Assembly (NCBI GenBank): GCA_965233625.1
Contig: OZ247499.1
Span: forward strand, 1,674,001-1,738,000
DNA length: 64,000 nucleotides
Reading direction: 5' to 3'
Origin: G965233625 sp965233625
Lineage (GTDB): Bacteria > Planctomycetota > Planctomycetia > Pirellulales > Pirellulaceae
Shown: positions 9,786 through 19,046 of the stretch, piece after piece
Layout: every line of letters starts with the position of its first letter
How positions within the stretch are numbered: the stretch's first letter is position 1
Made by a program: the position numbers and the translations under genes
The notes under the pieces: model-generated
What the model saw: only the letters and a program-made list of their open reading frames with translations
The model's database searches: none
What the model was told of the DNA's origin: nothing

Positions 9786-11618
9786 TTAAAGCGATGCGAG
9801 TCCCAGGTCGGCAAGTTTTTCGGGGGTGGGGACGCCTTCCGTGTCCCAGCCACGTTCGGCGTAATACTTCGGCAGCATCTCATCCAGCTTCACCACAACG
9901 CCCGCGGATGGCCCCTGTTTGTGAGCCTCTTTAAGCAAGCGCTTGGGGATACTGTCGTCCGCCTTGGTCAGACCGGCGCGGAGGTTCCAGAGGCGTTCCA
10001 GGTTCCAGGTGCGTTCGCCAATTTTAACGAACTCGTCCTCCGTGTAATTCACCCCGGTTGCAGCCGCCGTAATAGGCACAAAGGTTTCCAGCGGTCCACC
10101 GGCGCCGCCGACAAACATGCACAGGCCGGTATTGTCGTGCACCGTAGTGCGATCCTGTTCGCCGGCGACCCACTCGCCCTTGCCTTCGGGCGTGTGCGGA
10201 TCCATCGACGTGGTTTCGGGTCCGGGCGTCCAGGCGCGAAGATGGCAGCCGCCGCGATTACAGGTGGCGTAAGCGACGCCCATGCCCTGGAAACCACGTG
10301 GATCGTACGCCGGATACTCCTGACCTTTACTGCCCATAAAGACGTCAGGGTTCTTAAATTTGGCGCCCATCCGTTTACTGCCTTCGGCAAGCTCATCGCC
10401 AAAGCCTTCGCGATAGGCGGTTGCCTCGACCATGCGGACCAGGGCTGCTTCGGAGCCGAATTCCAGCGGCATCTCCACCTGGTCGTCTGTCACCTGACCT
10501 TCCCGGTAAAGCTCCATCGCGGCGGCCAATGTCGCGCCCATCGAAATCGGATCCATGCCCAGATCGTTACAGAGCCAGTTGGCCTTCAGCACCGCGTCCA
10601 GATCACCCACACCCGTGTCTGCGCCCAGTGCCCAGGCTGCCTCGTACTCTGGCCCTTCACCCGCTGTCTTCCAGTTCCGCGGGTGCATGTTGACCATGTA
10701 TTTTTCAGAATGTTCGCCCAGCCGGGTCACCCGGCCGCAGGCGATGGTGCAAGCGAAACAAGCCTTATTGGCAACAAGCCGCGTATCTTTGATCGTGTTG
10801 CCGTTGAGATTCTCGTACTCGTCAAACTGGCCTTCGGTAAAGTTACGCGTCGGCAGCCCGCCGTAAGCCTGCGTCATATCGATGGTGGCGGCGGTGCCCA
10901 GTTCCGTAAAGCTTTTGCGGCCGGGATGGTCTTTCATGCTGTTACGCATATTCCAGACGGCCTTCATAAAGGCGGCCGGTTTCGACACCTTCACGCCGCC
11001 TGTGCCACGTACGGCAATCGCCTTGAGGTTCTTAGAACCCATTACGGCGCCAACGCCGCTGCGGCCCGCGGCGCGGTGCTTGTCGTTCATGATGCAAGCA
11101 AATTTCACCAGTTTCTCGCCTGCCGGACCAATGCATGCGACACGCAGGGTGGGCAAGCCAAGTTCGTCACGCAGTCCGTCTTCGGTATCGCCGACACCCT
11201 TGCCCCAGTATTCGCTGGCGTCGCGGATTTCGACCTGATCGTTGTAGATGTAGAGATAGACGGGCTTTTCGGCACGCCCTTCCAGGATCAACATGTCGTA
11301 ACCGGCGAACTTCAGTTCCGGGCCCCAATGGCCGCCGGAGTTCGATGTGGTAATCGCGTCCGTCAGAGCGCCTTTAGTTACGACCATATACCTGGCGCCG
11401 CAAGGGGCAGGCGTTCCGGTCAGTGGACCCGTGGCGAAGATCAGCACGTTATCTGGCGATAACGCATCGGCCTTGGGATCCATCTCTTCATAAAGATAAC
11501 GCGCTGCGAGGCCACGGCCGCCGACATATTCGCGTTGCCAATCCTGGCGGACGTCTTCCACGGTCACTTCGCTGGTGGTCAGATTCACGCGAAGTAGCTT
11601 GCCGGTCCATCCACTCAT
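9786..11618 (-). CDS. aor: Aldehyde:ferredoxin oxidoreductase (tungsten-type AOR family)
   Basis: A 610-residue cytoplasmic enzyme of the tungstopterin AOR family, which oxidises aldehydes to acids and reduces ferredoxin. The four [4Fe-4S] ligands are visible as C287-x2-C290-x3-C294 and C500, almost the spacing of the Pyrococcus enzyme. The pterin-binding N-terminal part (GGRGLAARYL, ATGPLTGTPAPCGARY) and the EGPEYE segment at 321-326 are also present, and the length is normal for the family. The ferredoxin-like gene directly upstream (81-bp gap) is the probable electron acceptor. AOR is best known from anaerobes. The aldehyde substrate cannot be deduced, and other subfamilies (FOR, GOR, WOR) cannot be fully excluded. 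Confidence 0.93.
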   Translation of the reverse strand: MSGWTGKLLRVNLTTSEVTVEDVRQDWQREYVGGRGLAARYLYEEMDPKADALSPDNVLIFATGPLTGTPAPCGARYMVVTKGALTDAITTSNSGGHWGPELKFAGYDMLILEGRAEKPVYLYIYNDQVEIRDASEYWGKGVGDTEDGLRDELGLPTLRVACIGPAGEKLVKFACIMNDKHRAAGRSGVGAVMGSKNLKAIAVRGTGGVKVSKPAAFMKAVWNMRNSMKDHPGRKSFTELGTAATIDMTQAYGGLPTRNFTEGQFDEYENLNGNTIKDTRLVANKACFACTIACGRVTRLGEHSEKYMVNMHPRNWKTAGEGPEYEAAWALGADTGVGDLDAVLKANWLCNDLGMDPISMGATLAAAMELYREGQVTDDQVEMPLEFGSEAALVRMVEATAYREGFGDELAEGSKRMGAKFKNPDVFMGSKGQEYPAYDPRGFQGMGVAYATCNRGGCHLRAWTPGPETTSMDPHTPEGKGEWVAGEQDRTTVHDNTGLCMFVGGAGGPLETFVPITAAATGVNYTEDEFVKIGERTWNLERLWNLRAGLTKADDSIPKRLLKEAHKQGPSAGVVVKLDEMLPKYYAERGWDTEGVPTPEKLADLGLASL

Positions 11619-11699
11619 GCTTCGTTCCTCGAATGCCGTCTGTTAGATCTGCATCATTCCGCAACAAACTTTCCGCATCAAACATTTGCGGCGCGGAAA

Positions 11700-12185
11700 T
11701 TATGACTTGGCTTCGGCCTCAAGATAGTTCCCGTTAACTTTCTCGCTCCAAGGCTCAAACCAGCTGCCTGCTTTGTCCGCATCGACGTATTCAATCGCGT
11801 CGGTCGGGCAACTATGGGCACAGGCCGGGTCGCCGCCGCACAGATTGCACTTGGCCGCCTTGTCCGTCTGTGGCAACGTGAAGACAACTCCGAACGGGCA
11901 GGCCAAGGTGCACAGGTGGCAACCGATGCATAGCTGCTCCATGACCACCTTGGCGTTGTTGTTCTCATCCACGCCGATGGCGTTGGTGGGACAGGCGGTC
12001 ATGCACCAGGCTTCGTCGCATTGTAGGCAGGTATGCGGCGCGTAGCTTGCTTCTTCATCGAAAACATTCACCCGGATCATACTATGAGACGGTTGAAACG
12101 TTCCCGTTTGAACGTAAGAGCATGCCAGTTCGCACTGCATACAGCCCGTGCATTTGTCCGGTACAATCGCCAGGATTTTCGACAT
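11700..12185 (-). CDS. 4Fe-4S dicluster ferredoxin-type electron transfer subunit
   Basis: A 161-residue polyferredoxin of the HycB/DmsB type. Four cysteine groups are visible: C12-x2-C15-x2-C18-x3-C22, then CLQCDEAWCMTACP, CIGCHLCTLACP and CNLCGGDPACAHSCP, enough for up to four [4Fe-4S] clusters. The start was placed at the ATG giving MSKILAIVPDKC; the 37 codons upstream carry no family sequence. Its position immediately before the AOR gene, same strand, suggests it accepts electrons from the aldehyde oxidoreductase and passes them on. There is no signal peptide, so it should be cytoplasmic. Confidence 0.92.
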   Translation of the reverse strand: MSKILAIVPDKCTGCMQCELACSYVQTGTFQPSHSMIRVNVFDEEASYAPHTCLQCDEAWCMTACPTNAIGVDENNNAKVVMEQLCIGCHLCTLACPFGVVFTLPQTDKAAKCNLCGGDPACAHSCPTDAIEYVDADKAGSWFEPWSEKVNGNYLEAEAKS

Positions 12186-12303
12186 ATTAAACGCTTGCTG
12201 AAAATCGGAATGAAATAGACGCTCCACCCTGAATCTACCAGAGTGCGGGCGCCCATGCCAGCAACCTAAGCCCCTCCGGTTAAAGGCGGATCGCACCGCG
12301 CGG

Positions 12304-15195
12304 CTACTCGATGCGTTGCAGTTCCAGGCCGCTGATCAGCGTGTCTCCGGCGCCTGCTTTCAACTCCATTTTGAAAGTATTATCCGAAACCTTCGCGTCG
12401 AATTCTTTCACCACGCCCGTCATTTCTGCGCCCGCGGCTTCGCGGATGTTGAAACCTTCCAGACGTTGTTTCCCTTGCAGCCAGATATCGAAGGCGCCGG
12501 TGCTCTCTTCTTCAGGCTGCATGAAAAACAGCCGCACTTTATAGTCGCCATTCTTCATGCTGCCCAGCGAGAACGACTCGATCCCGGCTGCAGTGGAAGC
12601 AAACACCCAGGGCTTATCCGTAGGCTTATCCGCTGCGGGCTTCAGCGGCTTCTTCATCCACAGACTATGGCGGTAACGGTACGAAGGATTGGCAGGCGTT
12701 GTCCGGGTGACCAGTTCTGGTGAGGGGCCGCCACGGTTCGGAAAGTCAAGCCACAGCGCGCCGTTGCGGGCGCGGCGATCGCCAGGGGCGCCAAAGTTGA
12801 TGCCAATGCGGGTGATCTCCTGCGGCTTGCTGGCGCCCCATGTCGCCCATTGCTCGTGCGATTCGGGCATCGGGTGAAGCGCCACCGCCACGGGCAGCGG
12901 ATAGCTGCAGGTGCAACCTTCGTAGTAGTACGGCGCATTCAGCAGACCACCGGCAGGGATCACGCTGTTGGTGCAACCGCTCCGCGGACCGCTGAGAAAC
13001 ACGGTGCCACTTTCCAGCGTTTTGTCGTAAAACGCGGGAGTGCCGCTGCGCATGGTGTAGAACAATCCGTAATCAACACCGCCATCGCAGCCATACGTCT
13101 TCGGGAAAGCGCGTGGCTCCTGCTGCCCGGTCAGCGCGTTCGTGCGTTGCCCCACAACTGGTTGCTTCGGCTTCCACGCGTCTTTCTGCCGCGGTGGACG
13201 ATACTGGCTAGGCTCGCGGCTTTTCGGATCAGGCTTCGCCAGCATAAGTTTCGTCGCGGCTGCCTCGGCTGGCGTGAACCTACGGCCCGTGTAAATATCG
13301 GATAGCACTGGCGGCAGTAACGGATAATCACGCTGATAGAGCCCTGGTATGCGGACAGCATGCCAGTCTTTCGGGTAAGAGATCATCACGCCATCCACAA
13401 GCTTGGGAGGCGGCGAGCGTTTGAAGTGCGCAAGCTCATCATCGAACCACAACACGCCCAGCGGAAACTTCACTCGCGTGTCGCGGACCGGCTGAAAATT
13501 CTGCGTATAGTCCGCACTGCCCGGCAGCGCGTCCGGTCGCTGCACGCCAAGGATGCCGTTGGTCAACTGCGTGACTCTGAATGCGGGCGCCTCGACACTG
13601 CCGGCATCTTCACCGCCGAACTTTTGAATTGCCTTGAGCAACGCGGCTGCATCGCCGTCGGGCCGCGTGAAGAGCATGCCGCCGTAAGGACGTAGCAGCA
13701 ACGCGAGTTTCGCTTCGCTCTCTAGTTCAACCGTCTTGTGCTCAAAGAGCAGCGTCAGTTCGTTGAGCATCAGCGTCGCAACATAGGGTGGCATCACTTC
13801 AGCAGACGCCACACCAGGCAACAGCGTAACATTCGAACCCAGCAGGCCCGCGTCATCAAACCGCCGCCGCATTTTTTCCAGCGTTGGAATGTCCTTTACA
13901 AATCCTGTCACACGCAACTGCGTGTTGGTCGCCAACGCCGCTACCAGCCGGGCGTCGACCACGCGATCAACCACCACATGACCGGCACGTACACCAGCCA
14001 GCCGCAGCAGCTCTGCCGATAGTTTGACAACCTCATCATCCAGCTCCACCGGCGTGCGTTTCGGCGTGTGAACCAGAGGCTTTGCATCCTTCGTCCTGGC
14101 GCCGTAGCACAGTAATTCACCTTGCCTGGTGGTGATGTATACGTTGCCCGCCGCCACAGCCATCGAATGCACTTTGCCTTGTACGTCAGCAAATCCTTTA
14201 TCAAATTCCAATGTCTGTCCGCCCGCCACAATGCGGCGGCTTAACCCGGCATCGCCCGTAGACTTGCGAGGGCCATCTTCGTGCTCCTGCGTGTTCACAT
14301 CAGGATCAAAGGTGATGGCGCCGCGACGAAGATCGCGCTGCTTGGACTTGTCTAAGGCGGCGAACCATCCGCCCGGATAGCGTCCCTGAACCGGCAGTTT
14401 GAATTCAATCAATTCGCCCGTTTCCAGATTCAGCCGCGCAGGAAACGCGGTTGAACACGGCACGATCAGCTCTTCGCCTGCAATGGCGAGATAACCTTGC
14501 GGCGCCAGCCCGCCTATCGCCGCGGCGCCGTGCGGATGAATGCCGTACTTGTGGCCCAGGCGGTCGTTGAGCCAGATGGTCTTGCCGTATTCCGCATCGA
14601 CACAGTAGACAAACACACCTTCAAACGGCCAGACTCCGCAGGCAAAATAAATGCGGCCGTCCTGCGCGACGGCGCCGCCGCGGACAGGCCACACAGAGAT
14701 CATCCGCCGGTTGCCCAATGCACGCCGCCGGGTGGGTGCGGCGGGCTTACGCCATTGCAGCTTTCCAGACTTCAGCGCCAGGCAGTAGAAGTATCCATCG
14801 TCTGAACCCGCATACACGCGTCCGTCGTACAACACTGCCGCGGTGCGGACAGGGCCGTCTGCGTAATACCGCCACTGCTCGGCGCCGGTCTCCGCATCAT
14901 ACGCCGTGATCGAGCCAGTGAGCGGACTGGTAATCACCACCATGCCGTCCGCCACAACGGGTTCGTAACCGGCGTCAAAATGCAGACGAGGGTTGCGGTA
15001 GGCCGGCCGGTAAGTAGGCAGCCTCCGGCGCCACTTTACCGAAGCATCCGCGGGAACCGTCTCAGCCGTTTCACCCGTCCGGCCCACATCGCCGCGATAC
15101 ATCGGCCAGTCTTCCGCAGACGCGGCGCCGGCGATCAGCGACAGCATCACTATTGCGGCAGTAACGGTGTTTAATTGTTGCCAGTGATTTTGCAT
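12304..15195 (-). CDS. Secreted PQQ-like beta-propeller protein with internal methyltransferase-like segment
   Basis: About 963 residues, exported through a signal peptide (IVMLSLIAGAASA, cleavage before EDWPMYRG). The N-terminal ~350 residues hold PQQ-type propeller blades (ITAYDAETGAEQWRYY, GRVYAGSDDGYFYCL, FVYCVDAEYGKTIW). Residues of about 390-550 look like a degenerate Rossmann methyltransferase segment (HVVVDRVVDARLVAALA, GVASAEVMPPYVATLMLNEL). More propeller-like sequence follows, and the last ~120 residues resemble a malectin/carbohydrate-binding beta-sandwich (GDYKVRLFFMQPEEES). The start was chosen at the ATG giving MQNHWQQLNT so that the signal peptide is close to the N-terminus. 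Propellers of this group often lack true PQQ enzymes; the function is unknown. Confidence 0.85.
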   Translation of the reverse strand: MQNHWQQLNTVTAAIVMLSLIAGAASAEDWPMYRGDVGRTGETAETVPADASVKWRRRLPTYRPAYRNPRLHFDAGYEPVVADGMVVITSPLTGSITAYDAETGAEQWRYYADGPVRTAAVLYDGRVYAGSDDGYFYCLALKSGKLQWRKPAAPTRRRALGNRRMISVWPVRGGAVAQDGRIYFACGVWPFEGVFVYCVDAEYGKTIWLNDRLGHKYGIHPHGAAAIGGLAPQGYLAIAGEELIVPCSTAFPARLNLETGELIEFKLPVQGRYPGGWFAALDKSKQRDLRRGAITFDPDVNTQEHEDGPRKSTGDAGLSRRIVAGGQTLEFDKGFADVQGKVHSMAVAAGNVYITTRQGELLCYGARTKDAKPLVHTPKRTPVELDDEVVKLSAELLRLAGVRAGHVVVDRVVDARLVAALATNTQLRVTGFVKDIPTLEKMRRRFDDAGLLGSNVTLLPGVASAEVMPPYVATLMLNELTLLFEHKTVELESEAKLALLLRPYGGMLFTRPDGDAAALLKAIQKFGGEDAGSVEAPAFRVTQLTNGILGVQRPDALPGSADYTQNFQPVRDTRVKFPLGVLWFDDELAHFKRSPPPKLVDGVMISYPKDWHAVRIPGLYQRDYPLLPPVLSDIYTGRRFTPAEAAATKLMLAKPDPKSREPSQYRPPRQKDAWKPKQPVVGQRTNALTGQQEPRAFPKTYGCDGGVDYGLFYTMRSGTPAFYDKTLESGTVFLSGPRSGCTNSVIPAGGLLNAPYYYEGCTCSYPLPVAVALHPMPESHEQWATWGASKPQEITRIGINFGAPGDRRARNGALWLDFPNRGGPSPELVTRTTPANPSYRYRHSLWMKKPLKPAADKPTDKPWVFASTAAGIESFSLGSMKNGDYKVRLFFMQPEEESTGAFDIWLQGKQRLEGFNIREAAGAEMTGVVKEFDAKVSDNTFKMELKAGAGDTLISGLELQRIE

Positions 15196-15354
15196 CGTTA
15201 CAATTCCAGGGTGTTTCTGCCAGAGTTCCAACGGATTCTACCACTTGACGCCGTGCAGGGCGATTTACAGCTACGCTATCAGTTGCGAGAATTCTTAACA
15301 CTTACAACGACTGACTCACGCCGATTTAAACCTCTGCAAAACTGGTTGCACTCT

Positions 15355-16200
15355 ATGTCGAACCCGGTTCACCTCGCCGCCGTACAAATGGATGTTGTGT
15401 TTGCTGATAAAGCGGCAAACATCAAACACATCCTTGAAAAGATGGAAGAAACAGCCGCGGCAGGCGCCAGCATCATCGTCTTCCCAGAGTGTGCGATCAC
15501 CGGCTACTGCTACAAGTCTCTCGAAGAAGCTAAGCCGCAGGCAGAGCCAGTGCCAGGACCTGCCACCGCAGAAATCGCCGGTGCATGCAAGCGGCTCGGA
15601 GTGCATGTAGTTGTCGGAATGCTGGAGTCAGACGGGGATAAAATCTACAATTGCTGCGTACTGATCGGCCCGGAGGGAGTGGCCGGTTCTTATCGAAAAA
15701 TACATCTGCCGGACCTGGGCGTAGACAAGTTTGTAACGCCGGGCGACCGGCCCTTTGCGGTGCACGAAGCAGGCGATGTACGCATCGGGATGAACATCTG
15801 TTACGACGCCGCCTTCCCGGAATCTTCGCGGATACTCGCCCTGGCAGGAGCCGACATCATCGTACTTCCCACCAACTGGCCGCCCGGCGCCGAAACCACT
15901 GCCTGCTTCGCGGTAAACGCCCGCGCACTGGAAAACCACGTCTTCTATGTCGCAACAAACCGCGCGGGTATCGAACGCGGCTTCGAATTCATCGGCAACA
16001 GCAAGATCTGCGAACCGCGTGGCAGCACACTCGCACAGGCCGAAGGCAAAGGCGAAGAGATTCTCTACGCCGATATCGACTACCTGACCGCCCGCAACAA
16101 ACGGCTGGTCCGTGTCGAAGGAGAACATGAAATTGAACGCTTCGCAGACCGCCGTCCGGAAATGTACGGACGGCTAACGCAGCCGAAAGATCAGAACTAG
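15355..16200 (+). CDS. Carbon-nitrogen hydrolase (nitrilase superfamily)
   Basis: A 281-residue cytoplasmic hydrolase that should cleave amide-type C-N bonds. The catalytic Glu-Lys-Cys triad is visible: E45 in FPECAITGY, K115 in YRKIHLP, and C149 in GMNICYDAAFPE. The length is normal for single-domain amidases of this superfamily. The start was set at the ATG giving MSNPVHLAAVQMD, which begins exactly at the first family strand; the upstream in-frame extension overlaps the divergent propeller gene's 5' end. The substrate is uncertain: omega-amidase, N-carbamoylputrescine amidase and other branches look alike here. Confidence 0.9.
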   Translation: MSNPVHLAAVQMDVVFADKAANIKHILEKMEETAAAGASIIVFPECAITGYCYKSLEEAKPQAEPVPGPATAEIAGACKRLGVHVVVGMLESDGDKIYNCCVLIGPEGVAGSYRKIHLPDLGVDKFVTPGDRPFAVHEAGDVRIGMNICYDAAFPESSRILALAGADIIVLPTNWPPGAETTACFAVNARALENHVFYVATNRAGIERGFEFIGNSKICEPRGSTLAQAEGKGEEILYADIDYLTARNKRLVRVEGEHEIERFADRRPEMYGRLTQPKDQN

Positions 16201-16253
16201 GCGGCACGACATAGAGAAATCACAGCACGCTACGCACCCTCAGGAAGGCGCCC

Positions 16254-16856
16254 ATGGCCACTGACTCCACTGAAACAGCTTCTAACTGGCGTATCGCGGT
16301 TGCCGACGATGAAGCGGATATCCGCGACTACTTCAAAGAATTGCTGCCCATCCTGGGGCACGATGTAGTTTGCACCGCCAAGACGGGCGAAGAGCTACTT
16401 TCACGCTGCCTGAAGCTGAAGCCCGATCTGATTATCACCGACATTAAGATGCCCGATATGGATGGGCTGGAAGCGGTGCAACGCATCTGCGAACAGGAGA
16501 TGACGCCGGTGATCGTCGTTTCCGCCTATCACGATCGCGAACTCATTGCCCGCGCCAGCGCGAATCATATCCTGGCTTATCTGGTCAAACCCATTAAGAA
16601 AGCCGATGTCGAAACCGCGATTGCCGTCGCGATGTCGCGGTTCGATGAATTCCGCCAATTGCGCGAAGATGGCGCCAATCTGCGGCAGGCGCTGGAAGAC
16701 CGCAAGCGGATTGAAAAGGCGAAGGGTATTCTAATGAAGAAGGCCGACCTGGACGAAGCCGAGGCCTTCCGCCGCATGCAGAAGCTGGCGCGCAGCACCA
16801 ATCAGAAGCTGGTTGCCGTGGCCGAAAGCATCATCACGGCGGGACAAGCGTTTTAG
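16254..16856 (+). CDS. Response regulator with ANTAR RNA-binding domain
   Basis: A 200-residue cytoplasmic two-component regulator. The receiver domain (about 12-128) has the acidic pocket DDE at 18-20, phospho-acceptor D63 in IITDIKMPDMDG, and the conserved Lys in LVKPIKK. The C-terminal ~65 residues (DRKRIEKAKGILMKKADLDE onward, then RRMQKLARSTNQKL) match an ANTAR domain, which in AmiR/NasT proteins binds dual-hexaloop RNA leaders and prevents termination. Output is therefore probably on RNA, not DNA. The next gene, 12 bp downstream, encodes an FHA-GAF histidine kinase, the likely phosphodonor. No target leader was identified in the window. Confidence 0.92.
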   Translation: MATDSTETASNWRIAVADDEADIRDYFKELLPILGHDVVCTAKTGEELLSRCLKLKPDLIITDIKMPDMDGLEAVQRICEQEMTPVIVVSAYHDRELIARASANHILAYLVKPIKKADVETAIAVAMSRFDEFRQLREDGANLRQALEDRKRIEKAKGILMKKADLDEAEAFRRMQKLARSTNQKLVAVAESIITAGQAF

Positions 16857-16868
16857 ACAGGCTACGTC

Positions 16869-18533
16869 ATGGCTTCGATCACCATCGTCGAGGGAATCGA
16901 CACCGGACGCAGCTACACGTTCGACAGTGGCGAAGTGCTGCTCGGCCGGCACCGGGGCTGCCAGCTGGTGTTGAACCTCAGCACCATTTCGCGCCGCCAC
17001 GCCCGCATCTTTCCTGAAGGCGGCGATTTTCTGATCGAAGATATGCGCAGTCTGAATGGCACTTATGTCAACGGACAGCGCATCAAAGCCCCCCGCCGTC
17101 TGTCCAACGGCGACACGATCCGCATCAACCGGTTTCTGATCCGCTACGTCGATAACCCGACGGGCGACACGCATATCGAGACCAGCCAGCTGCCAGGCGG
17201 CATGATTGAATGGTCTGACGAAGGAGAAATCCTCGCCAGTCTGGATGTCGCCGGCGCCGAGAAAAGAGCCGCCGCCAGCTCGGAGGCGAAACTACGTGCG
17301 ATGCTGGAAATCACGCGCTGTATCGAAAACACGCTGGTCATCGATGAAGTGCTGCCGAAGATTCTCGACGGTCTATCACGCGTCTTTCATCAGGCCGACC
17401 GCCTGTGCGTCTTTCTGGCCGACACACCCGACGGGCAACTGCGGCTGCGGGCCATGAAACGGCAGCCCACCGATGATGAAACGCCGCCCAACATGGGTCC
17501 GATCAGCCGCACAATTGCAGACAATGTGATGCGGACCGGGCATGCGGTGCTAAGTGCAGACGCCTCGGCGGACACGCGGTTCCGAGGCAGCGATTCCGTG
17601 CAGGACTGGGAAGTCCGTTCGATGATGTGCGCGCCGCTTGCCGGGCAGAGCGGCCGGCCGCTGGGCGTGATTCACGTCGATTCGCGCGACGCCGTGCGGC
17701 AGTTTGAACAGGCGGATCTGGATGTGCTGGCCATTGTCGCCACACTGGCCGGGCAGGCCGTAGAGCACAGCCGGCTGCATGGCGCCTACCTGCAAGCCGA
17801 ACGGCTATCGGCCATCGGCCAGATGATGACAGGTCTGGCGCACGAAAGCCGCAACGCCCTGCAGCGGATACAGGCGAACCTGGAGCGGCTCTCTTTCCGC
17901 GTTGACGATCAACCCGGCGCGCTCGACATCATCGGCCGTATTCAAGACGCCCAGGATCAACTGCTGCAACTGTACGAACAGGTACAGGGTTACGCGGCGC
18001 CGATCAACCTGGAACGGACGCCGCACGACATCGGCAAGCTGCTGAACCGCGCCTGGGACAACCTGGACCATCTTCGCCGCGACCGTAAGGTAACGCTCGA
18101 TGCTGGAGACAGCGACCCAGCCGGCCGCTTGTGCGATGTTGACGCTTTGGCCATCGAACGCGTGTTCGTGAACCTGCTGGAAAACGCCATTGCGGCCACA
18201 GAAGATCCTGTCGAAATCCGCATCAACTGGCTCGACGATCACATTGCCGGGGCGCCAGCGCTGCGAATTGCCGTGCACGACAACGGTCCAGGTATCGGAG
18301 CCGAACAACGGCGCCAGATTTTCGATCCGTTTTTCACGACCAAAACCAGCGGCACCGGGCTGGGACTCGCACTAACGCGCCGGTACATCGAAGCGCACGG
18401 CGGATGGGTGAACGTCGCCGATGTGAGCGGACCCGGCGCGACCTTCTTAATCGCGTTGCCACGATCCTCACAGCCGTTGCGAAAGACGGCCAGCGTCGAG
18501 GATTCAGATGCAGAAACCGGCGGCGGTTATTGA
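16869..18533 (+). CDS. FHA-GAF sensor histidine kinase
   Basis: A 554-residue soluble kinase with no membrane segment. Order: an FHA domain (about 22-95; LLGRHRGC, SRRHARI, NGTYVNG) that would bind phosphothreonine, a GAF sensor domain (about 150-300), a dimerisation/phosphoacceptor helix with H325 in LAHESRN, and a HATPase domain (NLLENAIAA, DNGPGIG, TSGTGLGLAL). It follows the ANTAR regulator gene by 12 bp, so the two should form a cognate pair. The FHA domain suggests input from Ser/Thr kinases, which are numerous in planctomycetes; that link is inference. The 3' end overlaps the next start by 26 bp. Confidence 0.92.
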   Translation: MASITIVEGIDTGRSYTFDSGEVLLGRHRGCQLVLNLSTISRRHARIFPEGGDFLIEDMRSLNGTYVNGQRIKAPRRLSNGDTIRINRFLIRYVDNPTGDTHIETSQLPGGMIEWSDEGEILASLDVAGAEKRAAASSEAKLRAMLEITRCIENTLVIDEVLPKILDGLSRVFHQADRLCVFLADTPDGQLRLRAMKRQPTDDETPPNMGPISRTIADNVMRTGHAVLSADASADTRFRGSDSVQDWEVRSMMCAPLAGQSGRPLGVIHVDSRDAVRQFEQADLDVLAIVATLAGQAVEHSRLHGAYLQAERLSAIGQMMTGLAHESRNALQRIQANLERLSFRVDDQPGALDIIGRIQDAQDQLLQLYEQVQGYAAPINLERTPHDIGKLLNRAWDNLDHLRRDRKVTLDAGDSDPAGRLCDVDALAIERVFVNLLENAIAATEDPVEIRINWLDDHIAGAPALRIAVHDNGPGIGAEQRRQIFDPFFTTKTSGTGLGLALTRRYIEAHGGWVNVADVSGPGATFLIALPRSSQPLRKTASVEDSDAETGGGY

Positions 18534-19020
18534 GGCTATGTGCAAACGCCCGGAAATTGTTATCCGCAATTACGAGCCCGCCGACGCAGAGCACCTGCTG
18601 AAATTATTCCGCCGCACAATCCGGCTGATCAATACTGCCGACTACAACGCACAGCAGATCGACGCGTGGGCGTCTGACGACGTTTTGCTGCAAGACTGGC
18701 AGCAAAGGTTTGAAGACAAATGCGCGATTGTTGCGGTCGCCGGTGACCAGATCGCAGGCTTCGCCGACATGCGGAAAGACGGGTACCTTGACCGTCTGTT
18801 TGTTTCCGCTGACTTTCAACGGCAGGGTGTCGCCACCGCATTGATGCAATCGCTGAAAGAACACGCCGGGCAAATAGGGCTAAAACAGATGACCACCGAT
18901 GCCAGCATCACGGCCCGGCCGTTCTTTGCGTCAGCGGGCTTTCAACTGGTGCGTGAACAGACGGTGCACTACCGCGGCCAGGACTTTACCAACTTCCACA
19001 TGAAGCTGACTCTGCCGTAA
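18508..19020 (+). CDS. GNAT-family N-acetyltransferase
   Basis: A 170-residue acetyl-CoA-dependent acyltransferase. The GNAT core is visible: motif A as RLFVSADFQRQGVATALMQS (the R/Q-x-x-G-x-A pyrophosphate loop), preceded by the strand AIVAVAGDQIAGFADMRKD and followed by ARPFFASAGFQLVRE. The chosen ATG has GAGGA five to six bases upstream and overlaps the kinase gene; a second ATG ten codons later (MCKRPEIVIR) is nearly as good. The overlap suggests translational coupling to the two-component genes. The substrate is unknown. Confidence 0.88.
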   Translation: MQKPAAVIEAMCKRPEIVIRNYEPADAEHLLKLFRRTIRLINTADYNAQQIDAWASDDVLLQDWQQRFEDKCAIVAVAGDQIAGFADMRKDGYLDRLFVSADFQRQGVATALMQSLKEHAGQIGLKQMTTDASITARPFFASAGFQLVREQTVHYRGQDFTNFHMKLTLP

Positions 19021-19046
19021 ACGCGGCATCCGGGCGGGAAACGCGA

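Noticed and set aside
9921..11462. 513-residue open frame opposite the AOR gene
   Set aside because: Antisense shadow; the AOR frame has all cluster-binding cysteines and full family length.
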